A DNA stretch of 64,000 nt from positions 1 through 64,000 of the forward strand of contig JBBELK010001629.1 in assembly GCA_037783545.1 (NCBI GenBank), given 5' to 3'. Below, piece by piece: positions 1 to 12,873 of this stretch. The translations under genes and the position numbers were made by a program. The first letter of the stretch is position 1. Each line of letters starts with the position of its first letter. The notes beneath the pieces are model-generated. The model was given only the letters and a program-made list of their open reading frames with translations, ran no database searches and was not told the origin of the DNA. The DNA is from Henricia sp. BOLD:AAB3569. Its lineage: Eukaryota; Echinodermata; Asteroidea; Spinulosida; Echinasteridae.

Positions 1-3000
1 TCTCTATATTGCGCACGTTGTCATAAAAAATTGACAGACTTTCGCCGGGAAATGGCAGAGAAATTTCAAAGTTTAGAAAAAACTGGGTTGAGGCTTCCTG
101 ACTGCTCTCACGCAAACCGTGGCTGTCTGTACACACCTCTTTGGGGTACTCCTGAGTTGTGCGCATGCTCAGTCATTCGGACTGTCGTTAACGCACCGCA
201 GTTTGGCTCGGCAATTTGGTCAAAGTGTGGTCCAAACGTCGGCAAATTTGGAGGTCGAAAAATGTTCCGACGAACTTCAAATTTTGCATGCCCTAAACTC
301 TCTATATTGCGCACTTGTCATAAAAAATTGACAGACTTTCGCCGGGAAATGGCAGAGAAATTTCAAAGTTTAGAAAAAACTGGGTTGAGGCTTCCTGACT
401 GCTCTCACGCAAACCGTGGCTGTCTGTACACACCTCTTTGGGGTACTCCTGAGTTGTGCGCATGCTCAGTCATTCGGACTGTCGTTAACGCACCGCAGTT
501 TGGCTCGGCAATTTGGTCAAAGTGTGGTCCAAACGTCGGCAAATTTGGAGGTCGAAAAATGTTCCGACGAACTTCAAATTTTGCATGCCCTAAACTCTCT
601 ATATTGCGCACTTGTCATAAAAAATTGACAGACTTTCGCCGGGAAATGGCAGAGAAATTTCAAAGTTTAGAAAAAACTGGGTTGAGGCTTCCTGACTGCT
701 CTCACGCAAACCGTGGCTGTCTGTACACACCTCTTTGGGGTACTCCTGAGTTGTGCGCATGCTCAGTCATTCGGACTGTCGTTAACGCACCGCAGTTTGG
801 CTCGGCAATTTGGTCAAAGTGTGGTCCAAACGTCGGCAAATTTGGAGGTCGAAAAATGTTCCGACGAACTTCAAATTTTGCATGCCCTAAACTCTCTATA
901 TTGCGCACTTGTCATAAAAAATTGACAGACTTTCGCCGGGAAATGGCAGAGAAATTTCAAAGTTTAGAAAAAACTGGGTTGAGGCTTCCTGACTGCTCTC
1001 ACGCAAACCGTGGCTGTCTGTACACACCTCTTTGGGGTACTCCTGAGTTGTGCGCATGCTCAGTCATTCGGACTGTCGTTAACGCACCGCAGTTTGGCTC
1101 GGCAATTTGGTCAAAGTGTGGTCCAAACGTCGGCAAATTTGGAGGTCGAAAAATGTTCCGACGAACTTCAAATTTTGCATGCCCTAAACTCTCTATATTG
1201 CGCACTTGTCATAAAAAATTGACAGACTTTCGCCGGGAAATGGCAGAGAAATTTCAAAGTTTAGAAAAAACTGGGTTGAGGCTTCCTGACTGCTCTCACG
1301 CAAACCGTGGCTGTCTGTACACACCTCTTTGGGGTACTCCTGAGTTGTGCGCATGCTCAGTCATTCGGACTGTCGTTAACGCACCGCAGTTTGGCTCGGC
1401 AATTTGGTCAAAGTGTGGTCCAAACGTCGGCAAATTTGGAGGTCGAAAAATGTTCCGACGAACTTCAAATTTTGCATGCCCTAAACTCTCTATATTGCGC
1501 ACTTGTCATAAAAAATTGACAGACTTTCGCCGGGAAATGGCAGAGAAATTTCAAAGTTTAGAAAAAACTGGGTTGAGGCTTCCTGACTGCTCTCACGCAA
1601 ACCGTGGCTGTCTGTACACACCTCTTTGGGGTACTCCTGAGTTGTGCGCATGCTCAGTCATTCGGACTGTCGTTAACGCACCGCAGTTTGGCTCGGCAAT
1701 TTGGTCAAAGTGTGGTCCAAACGTCGGCAAATTTGGAGGTCGAAAAATGTTCCGACGAACTTCAAATTTTGCATGCCCTAAACTCTCTATATTGCGCACT
1801 TGTCATAAAAAATTGACAGACTTTCGCCGGGAAATGGCAGAGAAATTTCAAAGTTTAGAAAAAACTGGGTTGAGGCTTCCTGACTGCTCTCACGCAAACC
1901 GTGGCTGTCTGTACACACCTCTTTGGGGTACTCCTGAGTTGTGCGCATGCTCAGTCATTCGGACTGTCGTTAACGCACCGCAGTTTGGCTCGGCAATTTG
2001 GTCAAAGTGTGGTCCAAACGTCGGCAAATTTGGAGGTCGAAAAATGTTCCGACGAACTTCAAATTTTGCATGCCCTAAACTCTCTATATTGCGCACTTGT
2101 CATAAAAAATTGACAGACTTTCGCCGGGAAATGGCAGAGAAATTTCAAAGTTTAGAAAAAACTGGGTTGAGGCTTCCTGACTGCTCTCACGCAAACCGTG
2201 GCTGTCTGTACACACCTCTTTGGGGTACTCCTGAGTTGTGCGCATGCTCAGTCATTCGGACTGTCGTTAACGCACCGCAGTTTGGCTCGGCAATTTGGTC
2301 AAAGTGTGGTCCAAACGTCGGCAAATTTGGAGGTCGAAAAATGTTCCGACGAACTTCAAATTTTGCATGCCCTAAACTCTCTATATTGCGCACTTGTCAT
2401 AAAAAATTGACAGACTTTCGCCGGGAAATGGCAGAGAAATTTCAAAGTTTAGAAAAAACTGGGTTGAGGCTTCCTGACTGCTCTCACGCAAACCGTGGCT
2501 GTCTGTACACACCTCTTTGGGGTACTCCTGAGTTGTGCGCATGCTCAGTCATTCGGACTGTCGTTAACGCACCGCAGTTTGGCTCGGCAATTTGGTCAAA
2601 GTGTGGTCCAAACGTCGGCAAATTTGGAGGTCGAAAAATGTTCCGACGAACTTCAAATTTTGCATGCCCTAAACTCTCTATATTGCGCACTTGTCATAAA
2701 AAATTGACAGACTTTCGCCGGGAAATGGCAGAGAAATTTCAAAGTTTAGAAAAAACTGGGTTGAGGCTTCCTGACTGCTCTCACGCAAACCGTGGCTGTC
2801 TGTACACACCTCTTTGGGGTACTCCTGAGTTGTGCGCATGCTCAGTCATTCGGACTGTCGTTAACGCACCGCAGTTTGGCTCGGCAATTTGGTCAAAGTG
2901 TGGTCCAAACGTCGGCAAATTTGGAGGTCGAAAAATGTTCCGACGAACTTCAAATTTTGCATGCCCTAAACTCTCTATATTGCGCACTTGTCATAAAAAA

Positions 3001-6000
3001 TTGACAGACTTTCGCCGGGAAATGGCAGAGAAATTTCAAAGTTTAGAAAAAACTGGGTTGAGGCTTCCTGACTGCTCTCACGCAAACCGTGGCTGTCTGT
3101 ACACACCTCTTTGGGGTACTCCTGAGTTGTGCGCATGCTCAGTCATTCGGACTGTCGTTAACGCACCGCAGTTTGGCTCGGCAATTTGGTCAAAGTGTGG
3201 TCCAAACGTCGGCAAATTTGGAGGTCGAAAAATGTTCCGACGAACTTCAAATTTTGCATGCCCTAAACTCTCTATATTGCGCACTTGTCATAAAAAATTG
3301 ACAGACTTTCGCCGGGAAATGGCAGAGAAATTTCAAAGTTTAGAAAAAACTGGGTTGAGGCTTCCTGACTGCTCTCACGCAAACCGTGGCTGTCTGTACA
3401 CACCTCTTTGGGGTACTCCTGAGTTGTGCGCATGCTCAGTCATTCGGACTGTCGTTAACGCACCGCAGTTTGGCTCGGCAATTTGGTCAAAGTGTGGTCC
3501 AAACGTCGGCAAATTTGGAGGTCGAAAAATGTTCCGACGAACTTCAAATTTTGCATGCCCTAAACTCTCTATATTGCGCACTTGTCATAAAAAATTGACA
3601 GACTTTCGCCGGGAAATGGCAGAGAAATTTCAAAGTTTAGAAAAAACTGGGTTGAGGCTTCCTGACTGCTCTCACGCAAACCGTGGCTGTCTGTACACAC
3701 CTCTTTGGGGTACTCCTGAGTTGTGCGCATGCTCAGTCATTCGGACTGTCGTTAACGCACCGCAGTTTGGCTCGGCAATTTGGTCAAAGTGTGGTCCAAA
3801 CGTCGGCAAATTTGGAGGTCGAAAAATGTTCCGACGAACTTCAAATTTTGCATGCCCTAAACTCTCTATATTGCGCACTTGTCATAAAAAATTGACAGAC
3901 TTTCGCCGGGAAATGGCAGAGAAATTTCAAAGTTTAGAAAAAACTGGGTTGAGGCTTCCTGACTGCTCTCACGCAAACCGTGGCTGTCTGTACACACCTC
4001 TTTGGGGTACTCCTGAGTTGTGCGCATGCTCAGTCATTCGGACTGTCGTTAACGCACCGCAGTTTGGCTCGGCAATTTGGTCAAAGTGTGGTCCAAACGT
4101 CGGCAAATTTGGAGGTCGAAAAATGTTCCGACGAACTTCAAATTTTGCATGCCCTAAACTCTCTATATTGCGCACTTGTCATAAAAAATTGACAGACTTT
4201 CGCCGGGAAATGGCAGAGAAATTTCAAAGTTTAGAAAAAACTGGGTTGAGGCTTCCTGACTGCTCTCACGCAAACCGTGGCTGTCTGTACACACCTCTTT
4301 GGGGTACTCCTGAGTTGTGCGCATGCTCAGTCATTCGGACTGTCGTTAACGCACCGCAGTTTGGCTCGGCAATTTGGTCAAAGTGTGGTCCAAACGTCGG
4401 CAAATTTGGAGGTCGAAAAATGTTCCGACGAACTTCAAATTTTGCATGCCCTAAACTCTCTATATTGCGCACTTGTCATAAAAAATTGACAGACTTTCGC
4501 CGGGAAATGGCAGAGAAATTTCAAAGTTTAGAAAAAACTGGGTTGAGGCTTCCTGACTGCTCTCACGCAAACCGTGGCTGTCTGTACACACCTCTTTGGG
4601 GTACTCCTGAGTTGTGCGCATGCTCAGTCATTCGGACTGTCGTTAACGCACCGCAGTTTGGCTCGGCAATTTGGTCAAAGTGTGGTCCAAACGTCGGCAA
4701 ATTTGGAGGTCGAAAAATGTTCCGACGAACTTCAAATTTTGCATGCCCTAAACTCTCTATATTGCGCACTTGTCATAAAAAATTGACAGACTTTCGCCGG
4801 GAAATGGCAGAGAAATTTCAAAGTTTAGAAAAAACTGGGTTGAGGCTTCCTGACTGCTCTCACGCAAACCGTGGCTGTCTGTACACACCTCTTTGGGGTA
4901 CTCCTGAGTTGTGCGCATGCTCAGTCATTCGGACTGTCGTTAACGCACCGCAGTTTGGCTCGGCAATTTGGTCAAAGTGTGGTCCAAACGTCGGCAAATT
5001 TGGAGGTCGAAAAATGTTCCGACGAACTTCAAATTTTGCATGCCCTAAACTCTCTATATTGCGCACTTGTCATAAAAAATTGACAGACTTTCGCCGGGAA
5101 ATGGCAGAGAAATTTCAAAGTTTAGAAAAAACTGGGTTGAGGCTTCCTGACTGCTCTCACGCAAACCGTGGCTGTCTGTACACACCTCTTTGGGGTACTC
5201 CTGAGTTGTGCGCATGCTCAGTCATTCGGACTGTCGTTAACGCACCGCAGTTTGGCTCGGCAATTTGGTCAAAGTGTGGTCCAAACGTCGGCAAATTTGG
5301 AGGTCGAAAAATGTTCCGACGAACTTCAAATTTTGCATGCCCTAAACTCTCTATATTGCGCACTTGTCATAAAAAATTGACAGACTTTCGCCGGGAAATG
5401 GCAGAGAAATTTCAAAGTTTAGAAAAAACTGGGTTGAGGCTTCCTGACTGCTCTCACGCAAACCGTGGCTGTCTGTACACACCTCTTTGGGGTACTCCTG
5501 AGTTGTGCGCATGCTCAGTCATTCGGACTGTCGTTAACGCACCGCAGTTTGGCTCGGCAATTTGGTCAAAGTGTGGTCCAAACGTCGGCAAATTTGGAGG
5601 TCGAAAAATGTTCCGACGAACTTCAAATTTTGCATGCCCTAAACTCTCTATATTGCGCACTTGTCATAAAAAATTGACAGACTTTCGCCGGGAAATGGCA
5701 GAGAAATTTCAAAGTTTAGAAAAAACTGGGTTGAGGCTTCCTGACTGCTCTCACGCAAACCGTGGCTGTCTGTACACACCTCTTTGGGGTACTCCTGAGT
5801 TGTGCGCATGCTCAGTCATTCGGACTGTCGTTAACGCACCGCAGTTTGGCTCGGCAATTTGGTCAAAGTGTGGTCCAAACGTCGGCAAATTTGGAGGTCG
5901 AAAAATGTTCCGACGAACTTCAAATTTTGCATGCCCTAAACTCTCTATATTGCGCACTTGTCATAAAAAATTGACAGACTTTCGCCGGGAAATGGCAGAG

Positions 6001-7521
6001 AAATTTCAAAGTTTAGAAAAAACGGTTGAGGCTTCCTGACTGCTCTCACGCAAACCGTGGCTGTCTGTACACACCTCTTTGGGGTACTCCTGAGTTGTGC
6101 GCATGCTCAGTCATTCGGACTGTCGTTAACGCACCGCAGTTTGGCTCGGCAATTTGGTCAAAGTGTGGTCCAAACGTCGGCAAATTTGGAGGTCGAAAAA
6201 TGTTCCGACGAACTTCAAATTTTGCATGCCCTAAACTCTCTATATTGCGCACTTGTCATAAAAAATTGACAGACTTTCGCCGGGAAATGGCAGAGAAATT
6301 TCAAAGTTTAGAAAAAACTGGGTTGAGGCTTCCTGACTGCTCTCACGCAAACCGTGGCTGTCTGTACACACCTCTTTGGGGTACTCCTGAGTTGTGCGCA
6401 TGCTCAGTCATTCGGACTGTCGTTAACGCACCGCAGTTTGGCTCGGCAATTTGGTCAAAGTGTGGTCCAAACGTCGGCAAATTTGGAGGTCGAAAAATGT
6501 TCCGACGAACTTCAAATTTTGCATGCCCTAAACTCTCTATATTGCGCACTTGTCATAAAAAATTGACAGACTTTCGCCGGGAAATGGCAGAGAAATTTCA
6601 AAGTTTAGAAAAAACTGGGTTGAGGCTTCCTGACTGCTCTCACGCAAACCGTGGCTGTCTGTACACACCTCTTTGGGGTACTCCTGAGTTGTGCGCATGC
6701 TCAGTCATTCGGACTGTCGTTAACGCACCGCAGTTTGGCTCGGCAATTTGGTCAAAGTGTGGTCCAAACGTCGGCAAATTTGGAGGTCGAAAAATGTTCC
6801 GACGAACTTCAAATTTTGCATGCCCTAAACTCTCTATATTGCGCACTTGTCATAAAAAATTGACAGACTTTCGCCGGGAAATGGCAGAGAAATTTCAAAG
6901 TTTAGAAAAAACTGGGTTGAGGCTTCCTGACTGCTCTCACGCAAACCGTGGCTGTCTGTACACACCTCTTTGGGGTACTCCTGAGTTGTGCGCATGCTCA
7001 GTCATTCGGACTGTCGTTAACGCACCGCAGTTTGGCTCGGCAATTTGGTCAAAGTGTGGTCCAAACGTCGGCAAATTTGGAGGTCGAAAAATGTTCCGAC
7101 GAACTTCAAATTTTGCATGCCCTAAACTCTCTATATTGCGCACTTGTCATAAAAAATTGACAGACTTTCGCCGGGAAATGGCAGAGAAATTTCAAAGTTT
7201 AGAAAAAACTGGGTTGAGGCTTCCTGACTGCTCTCACGCAAACCGTGGCTGTCTGTACACACCTCTTTGGGGTACTCCTGAGTTGTGCGCATGCTCAGTC
7301 ATTCGGACTGTCGTTAACGCACCGCAGTTTGGCTCGGCAATTTGGTCAAAGTGTGGTCCAAACGTCGGCAAATTTGGAGGTCGAAAAATGTTCCGACGAA
7401 CTTCAAATTTTGCATGCCCTAAACTCTCTATATTGCGCACTTGTCATAAAAAATTGACAGACTTTCGCCGGGAAATGGCAGAGAAATTTCAAAGTTTAGA
7501 AAAAACTGGGTTGAGGCTTCC
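1..7521 (+). repeat. Homogeneous block of about 25 near-identical monomers
   Basis: By eye, every complete copy in this block has the same sequence. The departures are a 1-bp insertion in the first partial copy (CACGTTGTC instead of CACTTGTC, around position 17) and a 2-bp deletion near 6023 (AACGGTTGAG instead of AACTGGGTTGAG). No higher-order pattern is visible because copies cannot be told apart. This is the least variable stretch of the window. Very recent amplification or homogenisation would explain it; an assembly expansion of one consensus unit is the main alternative. Confidence 0.9.
99..395 (+). repeat. Reference 297-bp satellite monomer
   Basis: Representative copy, identical to its neighbours. 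Hand count gives 68 C and 70 G (46% GC) and 16 CpGs. The first 120 bp are GC-richer (65 of 120) and the last 117 bp AT-richer (45 of 117 GC). Visible internal features, in unit coordinates: a near-perfect dyad at 54-74 with CTGAG and CTCAG arms around palindromic TGCGCA; palindrome CGTTAACG at 88-95; a short direct repeat TCGGCAATTTGG at 110-121 and TCGGCAAATTTGG at 141-153; A-tracts at 160-164, 224-229 and 276-281. One + frame has no stop across all 99 codons, so adjacent copies stay open. I recognise no known satellite family. Confidence 0.95.
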
Positions 7522-10500
7522 TGACTGCTCTCACGCAAACCGTGGCTGTCTGTACACACCTCTTTGGGGACTCCTGAGTTGTGCGCATGCTCAGTCATTC
7601 GGACTGTCGTTAACGCACCGCAGTTTGGCTCGGCAATTTGGTCAAAGTGTGGTCCAAACGTCGGCAAATTTGGAGGTCGAAAAATGTTCCGACGAACTTC
7701 AAATTGTGCATGCCCTAAACTCTCTATATTGCGCACTTGTCATAAAAAAATTGACAGACTTTCGCCGGGAAATGGCAGAGAAATTTCAAAGTTTAGAAAA
7801 AACTGGGTTGAGGCTTCCTGACTGCTCTCACGCAAACCATGGCTGTCTGTACACACCTCTTTGGGGTACTCCTGAGTTGTGCGCATGCTCAGTCATTCGG
7901 ACTGTCGTTAACGCACCGCAGTTTGGCTCGGCAATTTGGTCAAAGTGTGGTCCAAACGTCGGCAAATTTGGAGGTCGAAAAATGTTCCGACGAACTTCAA
8001 ATTTTGCATGCCCTAAACTCTCTATATTGCGCACTTGTCATAAAAAATTGACAGACTTTCGCCGGGAAATGGCAGAGAAATTTCAAAGTTTAGAAAAAAC
8101 TGGGTTGAGGCTTCCTGACTGCTCTCACGCAAACCGTGGCTGTCTGTACACACCTCTTTGGGGTACTCCTGAGTTGTGCGCATGCTCAGTCATTCGGACT
8201 GTCGTTAACGCACCGCAGTTTGGCTCGGCAATTTGGTCAAAGTGTGGTCCAAACGTCGGCAAATTTGGAGGTCGAAAAATGTTCCGACGAACTTCAAATT
8301 TTGCATGCCCTAAACTCTCTATATTGCGCACTTGTCATAACAAATTGACAGACTTTCGCCGGGAAATGGCAGAGAAATTTCAAAGTTTAGAAAAAACTGG
8401 GTTGAGGCTTCCTGACTGCTCTCACGCAAACCGTGGCTGTCTGTACACACCTCTTTGGGGTACTCCTGAGTTGTGCGCATGCTCAGTCATTCGGACTGTC
8501 GTTAACGCACCGCAGTTTGGCTCGGCAATTTGGTCAAAGTGTGGTCCAAACGTCGGCAAATTTGGAGGTCGAAAAATGTTCCGACGAACTTCAAATTTTG
8601 CATGCCCTAAACTCTCTATATTGCGCACTTGTCATACAAAATTGACAGACTTTCGCCGGGAAATGGCAGAGAAATTTCAAAGTTTAGAAAAAACTGGGTT
8701 GAGGCTTCCTGACTGCTCTCACGCAAACCGTGGCTGTCTGTACACACCTCTTTGGGGTACTCCTGAGTTGTGCGCATGCTCAGTCATTCGGACTGTCGTT
8801 AACGCACCGCAGTTTGGCTCGGCAATTTGGTCAAAGTGTGGTCCAAACGTCGGCAAATTTGGAGGTCGAAAAATGTTCCGACGAACTTCAAATTTTGCAT
8901 GCCCTAAACTCTCTATATTGCGCACTTGTCATAAAAAATTGACAGACTTTCGCCGGGAAATGGCAGAGAAATTTCAAAGTTTAGAAAAAAACTGGGTTGA
9001 GGCTTCCTGACTGCTCTCACGCAAACCGTGGCTGTCTGTACACACCTCTTTGGGGTACTCCTGAGTTGTGCGCATGCTCAGTCATTCGGACTGTCGTTAA
9101 CGCACCGCAGTTTGGCTCGGCAATTTGGTCAAAGTGTGGTCCAAACGTCGGCAAATTTGGAGGTCGAAAAATGTTCCGACGAACTTCAAATTTTGCATGC
9201 CCTAAACTCTCTATATTGCGCACTTGTCATAAAAAATTGACAGACTTTCGCCGGGAAATGGCAGAGAAATTTCAAAGTTTAGAAAAAAACTGGGTTGAGG
9301 CTTCCTGACTGCTCTCACGCAAACCGTGGCTGTCTGTACACACCTCTTTGGGGTACTCCTGAGTTGTGCGTATGCTCAGTCATTCGGACTGTCGTTAACG
9401 CACCGCAGTTTGGCTCGGCAATTTGGTCAAAGTGTGGTCCAAACGTCGGCAAATTTGGAGGTCGAAAAATGTTCCGACGAACTTCAAATTTTGCATGCCC
9501 TAAACTCTCTATATTGCGCACTTGTCATACAAAATTGACAGACTTTCGCCGGGAAATGGCAGAGAAATTTCAAAGTTTAGAAAAAACTGGGTTGAGGCTT
9601 CCTGACTGCTCTCACGCAAACCGTGGCTGTCTGTACACACCTCTTTGGGGTACTCCTGAGTTGTGCGCATGCTCAGTCATTCGGACTGTCGTTAACGCAC
9701 CGCAGTTTGGCTCGGCAATTTGGTCAAAGTGTGGTCCAAACGTCGGCAAATTTGGAGGTCGAAAAATGTTCCGACGAACTTCAAATTTTGCATGCCCTAA
9801 ACTCTCTATATTGCGCACTTGTCATAAAAAATTGACAGACTTTCGCCGGGAAATGGCAGAGAAATTTCAAAGTTTAGAAAAAAACTGGGTTGAGGCTTCC
9901 TGACTGCTCTCACGCAAACCGTGGCTGTCTGTACACACCTCTTTGGGGTACTCCTGAGTTGTGCGCATGCTCAGTCATTCGGACTGTCGTTAACGCACCG
10001 CAGTTTGGCTCGGCAATTTGGTCAAAGTGTGGTCCAAACGTCGGCAAATTTGGAGGTCGAAAAATGTTCCGACGAACTTCAAATTTTGCATGCCCTAAAC
10101 TCTCTATATTGCGCACTTGTCATAAAAAATTGACAGACTTTCGCCGGGAAATGGCAGAGAAATTTCAAAGTTTAGAAAAAAACTGGGTTGAGGCTTCCTG
10201 ACTGCTCTCACGCAAACCGTGGCTGTCTGTACACACCTCTTTGGGGTACTCCTGAGTTGTGCGTATGCTCAGTCATTCGGACTGTCGTTAACGCACCGCA
10301 GTTTGGCTCGGCAATTTGGTCAAAGTGTAGTCCAAACGTCGGCAAATTTGGAGGTCGAAAAATGTTCCGACGAACTTCAAATTTTGCATGCCCTAAACTC
10401 TCTATATTGCGCACTTGTCATAAACAATTGACAGACTTTCGCCGGGAAATGGCAGAGAAATTTCAAAGTTTAGAAAAAAACTGGGTTGAGGCTTCCTGAC

Positions 10501-11684
10501 TGCTCTCACGCAAACCGTGGCTGTCTGTACACACCTATTTGGGGTACTCCTGAGTTGTGCGCATGCTCAGTCATTCGGACTGTCGTTAACGCACCGCAGT
10601 TTGGCTCGGCAATTTGGTCAAAGTGTGGTCCAAACGTCGGCAAATTTGGAGGTCGAAAAATGTTCCGACGAACTTCAAATTTTGCATGCCCTAAACTCTC
10701 TATATTGCGCACTTGTCATAAAAAATTGACAGACTTTCGCCGGGAAATGGCAGAGAAATTTCAAAGTTTAGAAAAAACTGGGTTGAGGCTTCCTGACTGC
10801 TCTCACGCAAACCGTGGCTGTCTGTACACACCTCTTTGGGGTACTCCTGAGTTGTGCGCATGCTCAGTCATTCGGACTGTCGTTAACGCACCGCAGTTTG
10901 GCTCGGCAATTTGGTCAAAGTGTGGTCCAAACGTCGGCAAATTTGGAGGTCGAAAAATGTTCCGACGAACTTCAAATTTTGCATGCCCTAAACTCTCTAT
11001 ATTGCACAATTGTCATAAAAAATTGACAGACTTTCGCCGGGAAATGGCAGAGAAATTTCAAAGTTTAGAAAAAACTGGGTTGAGGCTTCCTGACTGCTCT
11101 CACGCAAACCGTGGCTGTCTGTACACACCTCTTTGGGGTACTCCTGAGTTGTGCGCATGCTCAGTCATTCGGACTGTCGTTAACGCACCGCAGTTTGGCT
11201 CGGCAATTTGGTCAAAGTGTGGTCCAAACGTCGGCAAATTTGGAGGTCGAAAAATGTTCCGACGAACTTCAAATTGTGCATGCCCTAAACTCTCTATATT
11301 GCGCACTTGTCATAAAAAATTGACAGACTTTCGCCGGGAAATGGCAGAGAAATTTCAAAGTTTAGAAAAAACTGGGTTGAGGCTTCCTGACTGCTCTCAC
11401 GCAAACCGTGGCTGTCTGTACACACCTCTTTGGGGTACTCCTGAGTTGTGCGCATGCTCAGTCATTCGGACTGTCGTTAACGCACCGCAGTTTGGCTCGG
11501 CAATTTGGTCAAAGTGTGGTCCAAACGTCGGCAAATTTGGAGGTCGAAAAATGTTCCGACGAACTTCAAATTTTGCATGCCCTAAACTCTCTATATTGCG
11601 CACTTGTCATAAAAAATTGACAGACTTTCGCCGGGAAATGGCAGAGAAATTTCAAAGTTTAGAAAAAACTGGGTTGAGGCTTCC
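7522..11684 (+). repeat. Lightly diverged monomers next to the homogeneous block
   Basis: Single-base variants appear here for the first time. The copy at 7522 has a 1-bp deletion in the GGGGTACTCC motif, the CAAATTGTGC variant, and an A-tract expanded from 6 to 7. Later copies carry CCATGG (7839), CATAACAAA (8338), CATACAAAA (8635) and GCGTATGC (9370 and 10263). Several copies have seven rather than six A before CTGGG (ends at about 8992, 9290, 9886, 10184 and 10482), giving 298-bp units. Many of the variants used to define higher-order repeats further right are already present. Confidence 0.85.
9008..10793 (+). repeat. Three-monomer duplication, two copies of 893 bp
   Basis: Units 9008, 9306 and 9603 appear duplicated as 9901, 10199 and 10497. 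The clearest shared markers are GCGTATGC in the middle unit (9306 and 10199) and the A7 tract at the end of the first two-unit positions. The copies are not identical: 10199 also has GTGTAGTCC and AAACAATT, and 10497 has CTATTTGG and an A6 tract. Support is moderate because few diagnostic sites are available. Confidence 0.55.
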
Positions 11685-12873
11685 TGACTGCTCTCACGCA
11701 AACCGTGGCTGTCTGTACACACCTCTTTGGGGTACTCCTGAGTTGTGCGCATGCTCAGTCATTCGGACTGTCGTTAACGCACCGCAGTTTGGCTCGGCAA
11801 TTTGGTCAAAGTGTGGTCCAAACGTCGGAAAATTTGGAGGTCGAAAAATGTTCCGACGAACTTCAAATTTCGCATGCCCTAAACTCTCTATATTGCGCAC
11901 TTGTCATAACAAATTGACAGACTTTCGCCGGGAAATGGCAGAGAAATTTCAAAGTTTAGAAAAAACTGGGTTGAGGCTTCCTGACTGCTCTCACGCAAAC
12001 CGTGGCTGTCTGTACACACCTCTTTGGGGTACTCCTGAGTTGTGCGCATGCTCAGTCATTCGGACTGTCGTTAACGCACCGCAGTTTGGCTCGGCAATTT
12101 GGTCAAAGTGTGGTCCAAACGTCGGCAAATTTGGAGGTCGAAAAATGTTCCGACGAACTTCAAATTGTGCATGCCCTAAACTCTCTATATTGCGCACTTG
12201 TCATAAAAAATTGACAGACTTTCGCCGGGAAATGGCAGAGAAATTTCAAAGTTTAGAAAAAAACTGGGTTGAGGCTTCCTGACTGCTCTCACGCAAACCG
12301 TGGCTGTCTGTACACACCTCTTTGGGGTACTCCTGAGTTGTGCGCATGCTCAGTCATTCGGACTGTCGTTAACGCACCGCAGTTTGGCTCGGCAATTTGG
12401 TCAAAGTGTGGTCCAAACGTCGGCAAATTTGAAGGTCGAAAAATGTTCCGACGAACTTCAAATTTCGCATGCCCTAAACTCTCTATATTGCGCACTTGTC
12501 ATAAAAAATTGACAGACTTTCGCCCGGAAATGGCAGAGAAATTTCAAAGTTTAGAAAAAACTGGGTTGAGGCTTCCTGACTGCTCTCACGCAAACCGTGG
12601 CTGTCTGTACACACCTCTTTGGGGTACTCCTGAGTTGTGCGCATGCTCAGTCATTCGGACTGTCGTTAACGCACCGCAGTTTGGCTCGGCAATTTGGTCA
12701 AAGTGTGGTCCAAACGTCGGCAAATTTGGAGGTCGAAAAATGTTCCGACGAACTTCAAATTTTGCATGCCCTAAACTCTCTATATTGCGCACTTGTCATA
12801 AAAAAATGACAGACTTTCGCCGGGAAATGGCAGATAAATTTCAAAGTTTAGAAAAAACTGGGTTGAGGCTTCC
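11685..12873 (+). repeat. Four-monomer HOR, copy 1 (1189 bp)
   Basis: Four units with distinct marker sets: 11685 (GTCGGAAAA, TTCGCATGC, CATAACAAA), 11982 (CAAATTGTGC), 12280 (TTTGAAGG, TTCGCATGC, CGCCCGG) and 12577 (A7 followed by TGACAG, and GATAAATTT). The same ordered set returns immediately in the next 1188 bp, which defines a higher-order repeat. The extra base comes from an A7 tract at the end of unit 11982. Confidence 0.85.

Noticed and set aside
108-314. Repeated 68-codon - strand and 70-codon + strand open frames, once per monomer
   Set aside because: They recur every 297 bp as other frames of the satellite, with no sign of selection or of any known protein family.
270-320. TATA-like CTCTATATT in each monomer as a promoter
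   Set aside because: A single short AT-rich motif in a satellite is expected by chance, and no other promoter element or transcript structure is visible.
99-395. CENP-B box in the monomer
   Set aside because: The TTCG-containing stretches (TTTCGCCGGGAAATGG and ATTCGGACTGTCG) do not fit the required A and CGGG positions of the box consensus.
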